Source of the DNA: Opitutus sp. GAS368
GTDB taxonomy: Bacteria; Verrucomicrobiota; Verrucomicrobiia; Opitutales; Opitutaceae
NCBI GenBank assembly: GCA_945903545.1
Contig: CAMDOO010000003.1
Location: 28,594 to 92,593, forward strand
DNA: 64,000 bases
Reading direction: 5' to 3'
Shown: positions 1 through 8,187 of the stretch, piece after piece
Layout: every line of letters starts with the position of its first letter
Position numbering within the stretch: the first letter of the stretch is position 1
The notes under the pieces: generated by a model
Seen by the model: the letters and a program-made list of their open reading frames with translations, nothing else
Databases searched by the model: none
Told to the model about the DNA's origin: nothing
Made by a program: the position numbers and the translations under genes

Positions 1-1
1 C

Positions 2-673
2 TCCTCGATCGCCTACGGCCCGAAGCTGGGTGAGCGCTATGTCCGCAATTCGCAGACCAGCACCCTCAAGCTCACCGCGACCACGCGCCCCTCGGACCAG
101 TGGTCATTCACCACGCGCTACATCTACCAGCACGGCGCGATGCAGGTGGAGGGATACCTGCCCGACCGGCCGGCCTACGACTCGATGGCGCTGCGGAACC
201 ACACGATTGACGAGACCATCGATTGGAACCCGACGAAGCAGTTCTACGCCCAGCTCAATGCCAACGTGGTCTACGGGTACATCAGCACGGTCTACCCGCG
301 GGCGGGCATCACCGCTCCGACGACCCCGACCAACGTGGCCTTCAACACCAACGACGTCCTGCAGAACTCCAACAACAACTACGTCAATGGCAGCGTCCTG
401 GCGGGCATGGTCCTGACCAAGAAGGACGACGTGCAGATCCAGTACACCTACTATCACGCCGCCAATGCCAACCCCCAGGTCGCCTACCTCTCGATGCCCT
501 ATGGCGTGGCGGCCTTGGATTATGCCGTCACCGTCGGCCTGAAGCACAAGGTGTCCGACAACCTCGTCCTCAACGCGAAGGCGGGCTACACCCTGAGCCG
601 CAACGACACCACCGGCGGGCGCACCAGCTACCACGCCCCCATGGCCTACGTGTCGCTCACCTACGGGCTCTGA
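2..673 (+). CDS. Outer-membrane beta-barrel protein, C-terminal part (5' end outside window)
   Basis: The frame is open from base 2, so the gene starts upstream of the window; 223 C-terminal residues are visible. They show alternating polar and aromatic strands typical of an outer-membrane barrel (for example the TTRYIYQHG, VQIQYTYYHA and APMAYVSLTYGL stretches), with Asn/Thr-rich loops between them. The protein ends in a short strand just before TGA. A MtrB/PioB-like barrel is conceivable but no defining motif is visible, so only the general class is called. A GC-rich hairpin with a T run follows about 80 bases downstream. Confidence 0.6.
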   Translation, partial: SSIAYGPKLGERYVRNSQTSTLKLTATTRPSDQWSFTTRYIYQHGAMQVEGYLPDRPAYDSMALRNHTIDETIDWNPTKQFYAQLNANVVYGYISTVYPRAGITAPTTPTNVAFNTNDVLQNSNNNYVNGSVLAGMVLTKKDDVQIQYTYYHAANANPQVAYLSMPYGVAALDYAVTVGLKHKVSDNLVLNAKAGYTLSRNDTTGGRTSYHAPMAYVSLTYGL

Positions 674-756
674 GCCGAAGTCAGCAGACGAGAGTCCAGA
701 GTAGAGAGTCGAGAGCCGGAGCTTCCAGCCAACGCCCGGCATGGGTTTTCCCAAGG

Positions 757-782
757 GCCGCCCAACCGGGCGGCGCTTTTTG
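757..782 (+). terminator. Rho-independent terminator after the barrel gene
   Basis: A perfect 7-bp stem (GCCGCCC / GGGCGGC, loop AACC) is followed by GCTTTTT, 83 bases after the barrel stop codon. This is a standard intrinsic terminator. Confidence 0.75.
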
Positions 783-793
783 TTCTTCTGCGG

Positions 794-980
794 GTAGGGC
801 TGCCTCGACGAGGCGGCCGTGATTGTCCGGATGCTTTGCCACCGAACCACCAAGACACGGAGCCCAAGCCTCAGCTGATTCGGATCCTGAAACCCAAACC
901 CTCCGGGCTCTGCGTCTCTAGGCCTCTGTGGCAAAAAACGGTTTGAAATCATCGCGGCCGGCTCGTCGAGCCAGCCCTAC
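794..980. repeat. Inverted REP-like pair flanking an imperfect palindrome
   Basis: A GTAGGGCTG-headed hairpin at 794-823 (stem GCCTCGACGAGGC) is mirrored by its inverse at about 950-980 (GGCTCGTCGAGCC then AGCCCTAC). Between them lies a degenerate palindrome whose arms read TGCCACCGAACCACCAAGAC on one side and the complement of CTCTGCGTCTCTAGGCCTCT on the other. The same hairpin type recurs at 19287, 23869, 24097 and 43159. The 674-1008 gap holds only the terminator and these repeats. Confidence 0.7.
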
Positions 981-1008
981 CTGCCAATCAATACACCCCA
1001 TCGCCGCG

Positions 1009-1671
1009 TCACGGATGATAATACTGCTTCCGGGCCTTGACCTGGACGATTTCAAAACCCGGGAGCACGACCGCGGTCAGGCAGCCGCCGAGCACGCAGG
1101 CGGTGTCGATGCCCATCGTCCATTTGGTGCGCACCACCTCGGGCCGGGGCGTGTGGCCGTAGATCACGAAGGGCGGGCCGCGCCACAGGTCGGCCCAGGG
1201 CTTGGCGCGCGGCGCCTCCGACCGCTTGCGGGCCTCTCCGAGGGAGTCGACCACCTGGATCCGGGTGACAATCCGCGCGGGCTGTGAGCGCCACGGGACA
1301 TCGGGCAGGAATCCGCCGTGGACGAGCACGATCCCGTGCTGCCGGTCCTCGTAGGTGAGGCGCATCCTGGCCAGGTAGTCCCAGGAGGGGCGGTCCAGCG
1401 CGTCGAGCGTGGCGTGGTCGTACGGCTTGAGGTGGGTGGGGTCGTCGGTCTTCCGGTAATTGAGGAGCCGCAGCTCGTGGTTGCCCAGCAGCGCTGCGGT
1501 CGCGTGCTTCCGCGCGAGCTGGATGACCCGGTGGCTGTCCGGCCCGCGATTCACCAGGTCCCCGAGGAGCACCACCCGGTCGGCCCTTTCCGGCGCGAGG
1601 GTCTCGAGGAGGATCTCGAACTCCTCGTGGCAGCCGTGGATGTCGCCGATGACGATGAGGCGTCCGCTCAT
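1009..1671 (-). CDS. Metallophosphoesterase of the PrpE/ApaH-like (calcineurin) family
   Basis: This 220-residue cytoplasmic protein carries the whole metal-binding signature: GDIHG at 9-13 (D10, H12), GDLVNRG at 37-43 (D38), GNHE at 63-66 (N64, H65), then VHGG and YGHTPRP in the second half. The family hydrolyses phosphoprotein or dinucleoside-polyphosphate esters with two metal ions; the true substrate cannot be read from sequence. The gene stands alone, convergent with the REP region below it and divergent from the glycosyltransferase operon. Confidence 0.85.
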   Translation of the reverse strand: MSGRLIVIGDIHGCHEEFEILLETLAPERADRVVLLGDLVNRGPDSHRVIQLARKHATAALLGNHELRLLNYRKTDDPTHLKPYDHATLDALDRPSWDYLARMRLTYEDRQHGIVLVHGGFLPDVPWRSQPARIVTRIQVVDSLGEARKRSEAPRAKPWADLWRGPPFVIYGHTPRPEVVRTKWTMGIDTACVLGGCLTAVVLPGFEIVQVKARKQYYHP

Positions 1672-1861
1672 GTTCGGTCGGATCGCGGGCCCCGGCCGAG
1701 CGCGGCCGTTTGTGGCGTGAGTGGCAGGGCGCGCCCGGCCCGGGCGCGGATGAGGGGAACGGATGACATCGCGATGCCGGACACTGGTACGGGCGTGATT
1801 CCGTCACTTCCAGAGGAAATCCGGGACGACACCGAAACTTCACAATGCCCGGCCCGGCTTC

Positions 1862-1936
1862 CTTTTAACGCATTAAGTGAAAAGTGCGTAACGCGCCCGG
1901 TAGGGCTTCGCCCAGCATTTCACGTATTACGTGAAA
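1862..1936. repeat. Palindrome cluster in the divergent intergenic region
   Basis: The 1672-2009 gap holds no gene. It contains a GTAGGGCTTCGCCC hairpin (about 1900-1914) and a perfect 19-base palindrome, TTTCACGTATTACGTGAAA, at 1918-1936, preceded by a weaker relative (AACGCATTAAGTGAAA) at about 1866. The palindrome belongs to the TCACG-N5-CGTGA type also seen at 31915 and 41954. It could be an operator for the divergent genes or a dispersed repeat. Confidence 0.6.
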
Positions 1937-2009
1937 GGGAGGCACGACCCAATGCTCCACGCGTTGTTGCGCGCTTGTCACGTCTCCGCCGCGCAATCGC
2001 CACGCGGGG

Positions 2010-3245
2010 ATGCCAGGCTGGGTCTGCGGGCCGACCGTCGGCCGGCACCACGATTTGCACCTCGCCCTCGTCACCGAAACCTACGCACCCGAAATCAACG
2101 GGGTCGCCCTGACCCTGGGGCGGATCGTCGACGGCGCGGCGGCCCGCGGGCACCGCGTGACGATCATCCGGCCGCGGCAGCGGCACGAGTCCCCGCGCTC
2201 CTCGGTCACCCGCCGGCTTTCCTGCCTGCATGTCCGCCTGCCCGGGATCCCGTTGCCGGGATACCCGCAGCTCCGGATCGGCCTGCCGGCCGGCGGCCGT
2301 CTCGACCGCCTGTGGCGCCGCGACCGGCCCGACCTCGTGCATGTTGCCACCGAGGGACCGCTCGGCTCCTCGGCGATCGCCGCCGCCCGCCGCGCCGGTC
2401 TCCCGGTCACCTCGAGCTTCCACACCAACTTTGACCAGTACACGCGCGACTACCGCATCGGCTGGCTCGGGCCGCTCGTGGGCGCCTGGCTGCGCCGGGT
2501 CCACAACCGGACGATGCGCACCTATGTGCCGACCGGAGACCTGTGCGCGCGGCTCGAGGCGTCCGGCTACCGCAACCTCCGCATCCTCTCGCGCGGCGTG
2601 GACACCGCGCTGTTCAACCCCGCGCGGCGCGATGAGGCCCTGCGCGCCGCCTGGGGCGCCGGCCCGCGCGACCCCGTTGTGATCCACGTCGGCCGGATGG
2701 CGGCCGAGAAGAACTACCCGCTCGTCTTCCGCGCCTTCGCCGCGATTCGCGAGGTTCATCCCCGGGCAAGGCTCGTCCTCGTCGGCGACGGACCGCTGCT
2801 CACGTCCCTCCAGCAGCAGCAGCCCGACGCGATTTTCACCGGCTTCTACACTGGTCCCAACCTCGCGCGGTACTACGCCTCGGGCGACATCTACCTGCAC
2901 GCCAGCACCACCGAGACATTCGGCAATGTTGTCCTCGAGGCCATGGCCAGTGGTCTCGCGCTCGGCGCCTTCCACTATGCCGCGGCGCGGGAGTTCGTCC
3001 GCCCCGGCCGCAGCGGCCTCACCTGCCCGCTGGGCGACGAGGCGGCGTTCCTCGCGCAGGCCCGGCGCCTGGCCGACGACGACGCACTGCGGCGCGAGCT
3101 CGGCGCCACGGCCCGCGCGGAGGCGCTCCCCTGGTCGTGGGATGCCGTGATCGACGGTTTCCTGCACGACCTCGGGGGCGCGGTCGCGGAGCACCGCCCG
3201 GCCGGTTCCGGTCCAGCCATTCATCCCGTCCCCTCCGCCCCATGA
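2010..3245 (+). CDS. Glycosyltransferase family 4 (glycolipid-type)
   Basis: A GT-B fold enzyme of about 411 residues that transfers a sugar from an NDP-sugar. The N-terminal domain opens with LALVTETYAPEINGVA, the usual start of GT4 enzymes that mannosylate or glucosylate lipids; the C-terminal domain has HVGRMAAEKN and the E-x7-E donor-binding motif in TTETFGNVVLEAM. The 5' end is uncertain: ATG 2010 adds an atypical leader, and a TTG at 2055 would start directly at the conserved region. Its TGA overlaps the next ATG (ATGA at 3242-3245), so the genes are translationally coupled. With a PlcP-like phosphoesterase and a GT28 enzyme next to it, diacylglycerol glycosylation is the likely role (inference). 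Confidence 0.8.
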   Translation: MPGWVCGPTVGRHHDLHLALVTETYAPEINGVALTLGRIVDGAAARGHRVTIIRPRQRHESPRSSVTRRLSCLHVRLPGIPLPGYPQLRIGLPAGGRLDRLWRRDRPDLVHVATEGPLGSSAIAAARRAGLPVTSSFHTNFDQYTRDYRIGWLGPLVGAWLRRVHNRTMRTYVPTGDLCARLEASGYRNLRILSRGVDTALFNPARRDEALRAAWGAGPRDPVVIHVGRMAAEKNYPLVFRAFAAIREVHPRARLVLVGDGPLLTSLQQQQPDAIFTGFYTGPNLARYYASGDIYLHASTTETFGNVVLEAMASGLALGAFHYAAAREFVRPGRSGLTCPLGDEAAFLAQARRLADDDALRRELGATARAEALPWSWDAVIDGFLHDLGGAVAEHRPAGSGPAIHPVPSAP

Positions 3246-4084
3246 GCAAACCCATCCTCCATGTCCGCTCGGTGATCCTCTCCGATGTCCACCTCGGCAC
3301 CCCGCACTCCAAGGCGGAGGAAGCCGCGTTCTTCCTCAAGCACGTCCGGTGCGAGCGCCTGATCCTAAACGGTGACATCATCGACGGCTGGCGTCTCCGC
3401 CGCGACGGCCGCTGGACCGCCGCCCACACCCGCTTCGTCCGGCGGGTGCTCACCATGGTCCAGAAGCGCGAGACGGAGGTGATCTACCTGCGCGGCAACC
3501 ACGACGATTTTGTCGGGCGCCTGATCCCGCTTGAGCTAGGGCTGATCCGGATGGAGGAGGACATGATCCTCGAGACCCCGGCCGGCCGCTACCTCGTGCT
3601 GCACGGCGATGTCTTCGACGGGGTGATCAAGAACATGGTCTTCCTCGCCCACCTCGGCGACATTGGGTACGCGCTGCTCCTCCGCCTCAACCGCGTGTAC
3701 AACGCGTGGCGGCGTTTCCGCGGCAAGGATTACTTCTCGCTGAGCAAGGCGATCAAGGCGCGGGTGAAGCAGGCCACGAGCTTCATCGGCAAGTTCGAGG
3801 AGCAGGTGGCGGCGCTGGCCCGCAGCCGCGGCTGCGTGGGCGTGATCTGCGGCCACATCCACACCCCGGCCAACAAGTGGATCGGCGGTGTGCACTACCT
3901 CAACTCCGGCGACTGGGTGGAAACGCTGTCCGCCATCGTCGAGCACCACGACGGCCGCTTCGAGCTGATCCATTTCGCGGATTTTGTCCGCCGTTTCCCG
4001 GAGCCGCCCCCGGCTGAGGCCGAGGACGGGGAACCACCGGACCACGTCGTGCCCGCCGCCGCCTTCCACGGGTTCGCAACATGA
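3242..4084 (+). CDS. PlcP-like / UDP-2,3-diacylglucosamine-pyrophosphatase-type metallophosphoesterase
   Basis: A 280-residue calcineurin-like phosphoesterase with SDVHLG (D15, H17), GDIIDGWRLRR (D45), RGNHDDF (N86, H87), HGDVFD and CGHIHTP metal ligands. The GWRLRR insertion, the FIGKFEE helix and the NSGDWVE/AIVEHHDGR ending are features I associate with the proteobacterial PlcP phospholipase C group rather than classical LpxH. PlcP cleaves phospholipids to diacylglycerol under phosphate starvation, which glycosyltransferases then glycosylate. The ATG at 3242 overlaps the upstream stop, and the gene's own TGA overlaps the next ATG (4081-4084), fixing the start. LpxH-like activity in lipid A synthesis remains the alternative. 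Confidence 0.8.
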   Translation: MSKPILHVRSVILSDVHLGTPHSKAEEAAFFLKHVRCERLILNGDIIDGWRLRRDGRWTAAHTRFVRRVLTMVQKRETEVIYLRGNHDDFVGRLIPLELGLIRMEEDMILETPAGRYLVLHGDVFDGVIKNMVFLAHLGDIGYALLLRLNRVYNAWRRFRGKDYFSLSKAIKARVKQATSFIGKFEEQVAALARSRGCVGVICGHIHTPANKWIGGVHYLNSGDWVETLSAIVEHHDGRFELIHFADFVRRFPEPPPAEAEDGEPPDHVVPAAAFHGFAT

Positions 4085-5247
4085 ATCGCGTCCGCCGCAC
4101 GGTCCTCATTCTCACCGCGGGTTATGGCGAGGGCCACAACAGCGCGGCCCGCGCGCTGCAGGCGGCCTTTCACGAGCACCCGGGGATTGATGCCAAGCTG
4201 GTCGACATCTTCGCCGACTTCGCCCCGGTGGCGAACGACTGGTCGCGGAAAGCCTACCTCCAGACGATCAATCGCGCGCCCGGCGTGTGGGGTGCCTGCT
4301 ACCGGTGGCTGGACCGCTCGCGCTCCGTGCCGGGTCTCCTGCGGCTGCTCTCCGGCCATGCCCGGCTGCTCGAGCGGCGTCTGGCGCAGGAGCGGCCCGT
4401 GGCACTCTGCTGCACCTATCCCGTTTATCCCTGGCTGCTGCGGCAGCTCCGGAATCCGCCGCCGGTGTTCACCGTCGTCACGGATGCGCTGACCATCAAT
4501 TCCCTCTGGTTCCGCGCCGCGTCCCGCCGCTGGTATGTCACGGACGAGGGCTCCGCCAAGGTGCTGGCCGGCGGGGGAATTTCTCCGGCCGACGTCGAGG
4601 TCTCCGGGTTTCCGGTCGGGCTCGCCTTTGCGGACCGGCCCGCGGCGTGGCAGCCCGCCGCCGAAGCCGGGGCAGAGAAGCGCGTGCTCTTCATGGTGAA
4701 CTCCGGGCGCGCCGCGGCGGCGCCCGCCGTGCGGGCCATCCTCGAGCGGACGGAATGCGCGCTGACCGTGACCGCGGGCCGCGACCGGAAGCTCCAGCGT
4801 CAATTGGAGGAGATGGCGCCTTCCTTTCCCGGACGGCTGCAAGTCCTCGGCTGGACTGATCGCATGCCTGAGCTGCTCATGACCCACCACCTCGTGATCA
4901 GCAAGGCGGGCGGCGCGACGACGCAAGAGGCGATCAACGCGCTCTGTCCGATGATCGTGAGCCAGGTCGTGCCCGGGCAGGAGGAGGGCAACTGGGAACT
5001 GTTGCGACGGAACGCGGCCGGAGTACGCGCCGATTCCACGGAGGAGATGTGCGCGATGATCCGGCGGGCCTTCGTGGCGGAAGGCACGCTCTGGCACTCA
5101 TGGCGGCGGCAGCTGGCCGGCATCGCCCGGCCGCAGGCGGCCCGCACCATCGCGCACTCGGTGCTCGAGCGGGCCGAAGCCCCGATTGCGGTGGCCGCCG
5201 CAACCTCGAATTCACGCTTCGGTAACCTCAAGGTCGCGGGATTGTAA
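4081..5247 (+). CDS. GT28 glycosyltransferase, MGDG synthase / processive diacylglycerol glucosyltransferase family
   Basis: 388 residues. The N-terminus RTVLILTAGYGEGHNSAARA matches the MGDG-synthase domain, which binds diacylglycerol, and the C-terminal half has the MurG-like GWTDRMPELLMTHHLVISKA and GGATTQEA donor-binding stretch. Known members add galactose or glucose to diacylglycerol at the inner membrane. Start ATG overlaps the upstream stop (ATGA), so the three genes form one unit: lipid headgroup removal plus two sugar transfers. The last about 25 residues are low in conservation. Confidence 0.85.
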   Translation: MNRVRRTVLILTAGYGEGHNSAARALQAAFHEHPGIDAKLVDIFADFAPVANDWSRKAYLQTINRAPGVWGACYRWLDRSRSVPGLLRLLSGHARLLERRLAQERPVALCCTYPVYPWLLRQLRNPPPVFTVVTDALTINSLWFRAASRRWYVTDEGSAKVLAGGGISPADVEVSGFPVGLAFADRPAAWQPAAEAGAEKRVLFMVNSGRAAAAPAVRAILERTECALTVTAGRDRKLQRQLEEMAPSFPGRLQVLGWTDRMPELLMTHHLVISKAGGATTQEAINALCPMIVSQVVPGQEEGNWELLRRNAAGVRADSTEEMCAMIRRAFVAEGTLWHSWRRQLAGIARPQAARTIAHSVLERAEAPIAVAAATSNSRFGNLKVAGL

Positions 5248-5270
5248 CCCGGCGCTGCTACCTTGCGGCG

Positions 5271-5789
5271 ATGAAGACCAGTGCCCAAGCCGTCGCCACC
5301 GTGCCCGGGCCGCTTGGGCTGGGCCCGGTCGGGACGGCCCAGGATTTCCTGGTGACCCCCGTGCGCCAGGTGGGTGAGGACTGCGGTTTGCTGGCCTGCA
5401 TCGAGTCGATCGCCCGCGACCGCAACATCCGGGTGGACCAGGCGTCGCTCAGTTGGCGCTATCCCCATTACCGGCGGAAACCCGCCTCCGACCGCGGCCG
5501 GGTGGGCGTCCGCGCCGCGCTCGAGATCATGGCCGACCTCGGTCTCTCCTCCAACTCGGAGACCGTCCATGGCCGCGCCCTCGCGATGCTCGCCGCGAAG
5601 ATCCCGAACGGGGTGCTGCTCGTCGTGGAGGACGATTTTGGCGGCACCCGCTGGTGGCGGATCGCCGAGATCACGCCGGGGTTCGTGCGCGTGATGCAGC
5701 CCGAGGCGGCCGATCCCGCCCGGCTCGCCGAGCTGACCTGGGACGAGGTCGAGGCGCTGCGCGGGTGCGGGCTGGCCTTCGATCTTTGA
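5271..5789 (+). CDS. C39-peptidase-like protein lacking an obvious catalytic histidine
   Basis: A 172-residue cytoplasmic protein 23 bases after the glycolipid operon. Residues 31-45 read VRQVGEDCGLLACIE, closely like the Q-x4-DCG-x-AC nucleophile motif of peptidase C39 domains (Q33, C38). In the second half, where C39 enzymes have a GHFVV stretch with the catalytic His, this protein has GTRWWRIAEITPG and no His. It may be a degenerate, non-peptidase member, or the resemblance may be fortuitous. Role unknown; possibly co-transcribed with the upstream operon. Confidence 0.5.
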   Translation: MKTSAQAVATVPGPLGLGPVGTAQDFLVTPVRQVGEDCGLLACIESIARDRNIRVDQASLSWRYPHYRRKPASDRGRVGVRAALEIMADLGLSSNSETVHGRALAMLAAKIPNGVLLVVEDDFGGTRWWRIAEITPGFVRVMQPEAADPARLAELTWDEVEALRGCGLAFDL

Positions 5790-5796
5790 AGCAGAA

Positions 5797-5910
5797 GTGA
5801 AGGTGAAAGAGGAAAGTGAGTGCGAAGGTGAAAGTGCGCAGCCGTCACCCGGTACCGATTCCGTACACTCTCACTTCCCACCCTCACGCACTTTCCTCTT
5901 TCACTTTCAC
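5797..5910. repeat. Long imperfect palindrome, GTGAAAGAGGAAAGTG family
   Basis: The left arm (about 5797-5834, core GTGAAAGAGGAAAGTGAGTG) pairs with a right arm (about 5868-5910, core CACGCACTTTCCTCTTTCAC). The element starts 7 bases after the stop of the C39-like gene and ends 22 bases before the convergent DUF4159 stop. A relative sits at 11668-11770. It could serve as a bidirectional transcript end, but there is no T run. Confidence 0.65.
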
Positions 5911-5932
5911 ACGGACGGGCGTCCCCGCCCCG

Positions 5933-6805
5933 TCAGTGCGTCATCTGGTAAAGCAGGATGTTGATCGCGAGGGGGTAGGCGATTTTCTCAGAGTAGCGCT
6001 CGAAGTAGTCGTGATCCTCGCCTTCCCGCTCCCAGCCGTCGCTGTCGTCGGAGTTGTGGAGGCTCATCGCCATGATCCGGCCCTTGGCGTCGAAGAGGAC
6101 GCGGTGCTCGATGCGGGTGCCGGGAATCTTCATGCCGATGCGGATGTTGGCCACCTGGGCTTTCTCGGTGATGTTGAACACGGCCCGGTAGAGCGGGTGC
6201 TCGATCGGCAGTTCGACAAAATGAGACCCGGGGAGGATCTGGTCGAAGATCCGGTTCACGTTGTTGGCATCCGCATCACCCCAGGAATCGGTCATGAGCA
6301 TGAAGCCACCGTTCAGCAGATAGGCCCGAAGCGCGGCGAGCTCGTCGGCGGTCAACGCGAGCGAGCCCGGGGCCGAGGCGAACAGGAAGGGATAATCCGC
6401 GAGCTCGGGATCGGTGGCCCGCACGATCCGGCCATTGGGGTCCACCTTCATCGCCGTCATCTGCTGGAGGCGGTAGGAGAGGTTGAGGTCGGCGTCAGGC
6501 AGGTCGGTGGTCCAGCCGCCCCGCCCGCGGCCGCCGGCCCGAATCCCGCCCGGGGTGTCGTAACGCAACCGCGCGAAGGTGAAAACGTCCCGCTCAAACC
6601 CGACCGGGTTGGCCCATTCGGGCGTGCCCACGCTGCGAGAACCAATCTCACGCGAGGTCCGGGTGTAGGGATCGACGTAGATCTGGCCGCCCCCAAAGAT
6701 GCGGAACTGGGCGAACAGCGTGGATGCGACTCCCAGCGCCGCGAGGAGGAGGAGCCGCCTTGTGGTTTTGGGCAGGCGTTCCGGAGTCTCGGATAGGGCG
6801 GGCAT
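5933..6805 (-). CDS. DUF4159 domain protein, exported
   Basis: 290 residues with an N-terminal hydrophobic signal (LLLLAALGVASTLFAQF) placed after a basic stretch. The body matches the DUF4159 pattern: FTFARLRYD near the start of the mature part, then YLLNGGFMLMTDSWGD, HPLYRAVFNI and the family's closing NILLYQMTH. DUF4159 proteins are usually encoded with MoxR/BatA-type or glutamine-amidotransferase-like genes; none is adjacent here, and the function is unknown. A short Gly/Arg run (AGGRGRGGW) lies around residue 85. The ATG at 6805 gives the signal peptide; longer upstream frames are not supported. Confidence 0.75.
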   Translation of the reverse strand: MPALSETPERLPKTTRRLLLLAALGVASTLFAQFRIFGGGQIYVDPYTRTSREIGSRSVGTPEWANPVGFERDVFTFARLRYDTPGGIRAGGRGRGGWTTDLPDADLNLSYRLQQMTAMKVDPNGRIVRATDPELADYPFLFASAPGSLALTADELAALRAYLLNGGFMLMTDSWGDADANNVNRIFDQILPGSHFVELPIEHPLYRAVFNITEKAQVANIRIGMKIPGTRIEHRVLFDAKGRIMAMSLHNSDDSDGWEREGEDHDYFERYSEKIAYPLAINILLYQMTH

Positions 6806-6920
6806 GTTCCTGTGACGGCTCCGGAGCCGAAAATATGCCACCTGACGCCGAAATGTAACACCGACACCGTTGCGCCGCTCTTCCCGGGGGATGAACGTCG
6901 GTCCAGAAAAAGCCCGACCC

Positions 6921-7358
6921 ATGAAAAAGAAATCGAAGCATGCGGTGAAAACCTCCGCCGTCCCGGCCCAGGCGGCCGCGCTGAAGCTCCGGCTCCGCCA
7001 AGTGCTCGAGCAGGCGCAGGTCGCCCAGGCGGTGGCCAAGGACGCCAAGGAGAAACTGAAGCGGGCCAAGAAACTGGCCAAGGTGACGCGCAAGGAGGCC
7101 AAGCGGCTGCGCAAGGCCGCCAAGGAAATGCAGGAACAGTTCACCTTTGCGACCAAGGCCGCGAAGCCGGCCGCGACGAAATCCCGGCCAAAGACCAAGA
7201 AGGCGGCCAAGGTTGTCCGGCCGACGGCCGCGCCCGTGCTTTCGCCCGATCCCACGCCGCCCACGCAGGAGGTACCGGCGGAGAGCCCGGTGAGTCACGG
7301 GTCGGCGGCTGCCAGCCCGGAGTCCGAGGCCGGTCACGGAAGTTCGACGGATAACTGA
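6921..7358 (+). CDS. Lysine/alanine-rich histone-H1-like protein
   Basis: About 145 residues. The first two thirds form a highly basic, Lys/Ala-rich helix with heptad-like spacing (AKEKLKRAKKLAKVTRKEAK), followed by a KTKKAAK linker and an acidic, Ser/Pro-rich tail. This composition resembles bacterial histone-H1-like or nucleoid-binding proteins, but low-complexity sequence gives no proof. ATG 6921 (MKKKSK) is preferred; the in-frame ATG at 6891 has a G-run directly against it, too close for a ribosome site. The neighbour on the opposite strand diverges at 6805. Confidence 0.6.
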   Translation: MKKKSKHAVKTSAVPAQAAALKLRLRQVLEQAQVAQAVAKDAKEKLKRAKKLAKVTRKEAKRLRKAAKEMQEQFTFATKAAKPAATKSRPKTKKAAKVVRPTAAPVLSPDPTPPTQEVPAESPVSHGSAAASPESEAGHGSSTDN

Positions 7359-7368
7359 CGTACCCCGG

Positions 7369-7467
7369 TAGGGCGGTGACCCCTCGACAGGCTCGGGGCC
7401 TTGAGCTTGTCGAAACGGCTCCGTCGCCGCCGAGGGCGGACGGCGCGGACGGAGTCCACGCCCTACC
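7369..7467. repeat. Inverted REP-like pair (GTAGGGCGG type)
   Basis: GTAGGGCGGTGACCC at the left is mirrored by GGAGTCCACGCCCTAC at the right, with a separate CTCGACAGGCTCGGGG hairpin between. The same GTAGGGCGG...CCGCCCTAC units recur at 12807, 55673 and 60942. A fragment GAATTTCAGATTTCAG (about 7493-7508), single arm of another repeat family, follows and runs into the PncC stop codon. Confidence 0.65.
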
Positions 7468-7517
7468 GGCAGTCTGTTGCGCGCTTCCGTCCGAATTTCA
7501 GATTTCAGATTTGAGAT

Positions 7518-8018
7518 TTAGCCACGCCCGCGGGATTCCAGCCAGTCGATCAGCTCCGCCAGCACCGCATCGGCGAAATGCTGCTGGGTCGCGGCGCGGC
7601 TGAACCCGAGGCATTTGATTTCGCCCTGGCGCACGACGGTCACGCCGCTGCGGCGACGCATGGCGATGGCCCAATGCGCCAGGGGTGTAACGACCTGCTG
7701 CGGGGGCGCCGGCTCCGCGTAACCGGTGATCGCGGCGCCGATGTCACTCTTGAAGAGCCGGCACACGCCGCGGGCCATTTCCGCCGCCACGGCGGCGGAA
7801 ACGCAGTTCACGTTCCGGGCGGCGGCGCGACTCACGCCGAGGTGCCGAACCTTTTCGTCCAGCGTGTAGGTGGTGATCCCGCCGAGAAAAAATTCCGAGG
7901 CGCCGGAAATTTCGCCGACCCGTGCCTGGATCCGGCCGCAGGTCACGCTCTCCGCCACCGCGAGGGTGCGGCGGGGACGCCGGAGCAGGTGGGTCTTCAG
8001 GGCGGGGAGAAGTTTCAT
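7518..8018 (-). CDS. pncC: Nicotinamide-nucleotide amidase, CinA C-terminal domain type
   Basis: 166 residues, the length of a stand-alone CinA C-terminal domain. AVAESVTCG near residue 20 corresponds to the family's AESCTGG, followed by GASEFFLGGITTYTLDEKV and ITGYAEP (family ITGIAGP). The enzyme deamidates NMN to NaMN in the pyridine nucleotide cycle. The central Cys/Gly differ slightly from consensus (SVTCG), so activity is likely but not certain. It is followed on the same strand by exonuclease III upstream, with a solo palindrome filling the gap. Confidence 0.85.
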   Translation of the reverse strand: MKLLPALKTHLLRRPRRTLAVAESVTCGRIQARVGEISGASEFFLGGITTYTLDEKVRHLGVSRAAARNVNCVSAAVAAEMARGVCRLFKSDIGAAITGYAEPAPPQQVVTPLAHWAIAMRRRSGVTVVRQGEIKCLGFSRAATQQHFADAVLAELIDWLESRGRG

Positions 8019-8034
8019 GGGTGGATGACTTTTT

Positions 8035-8169
8035 GCCCGCGAATGACGCGAATGGTCGCGAATCTCGGAGGAGGCGGGGGAATACGATCAAGGCCAGGCG
8101 CGGGCGGTTTTCCCGGATTGGGTTCGGCCCTCGATGCTTGGTTCGCGTTCATTCGCGTTATTCGCGGGC
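8035..8169. repeat. Solo palindrome of the GCCCGCGAATGACGCG family
   Basis: The left arm starts at 8035 with GCCCGCGAATGACGCGAATG; the right arm (about 8139-8169) is its near inverse, ending CGTTATTCGCGGGC. About 75 bases without a credible gene separate the arms. The element fills nearly the whole pncC-xth gap. The same arms enclose a GxxExxY gene at 28698-29163, so this can be read as an empty version of that cassette. Confidence 0.75.
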
Positions 8170-8187
8170 AAACTGCCCGGATGCGTT

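Noticed and set aside
1920..3224. Long antisense frame opposite the GT4 gene
   Set aside because: No domain; the plus-strand gene is well supported.
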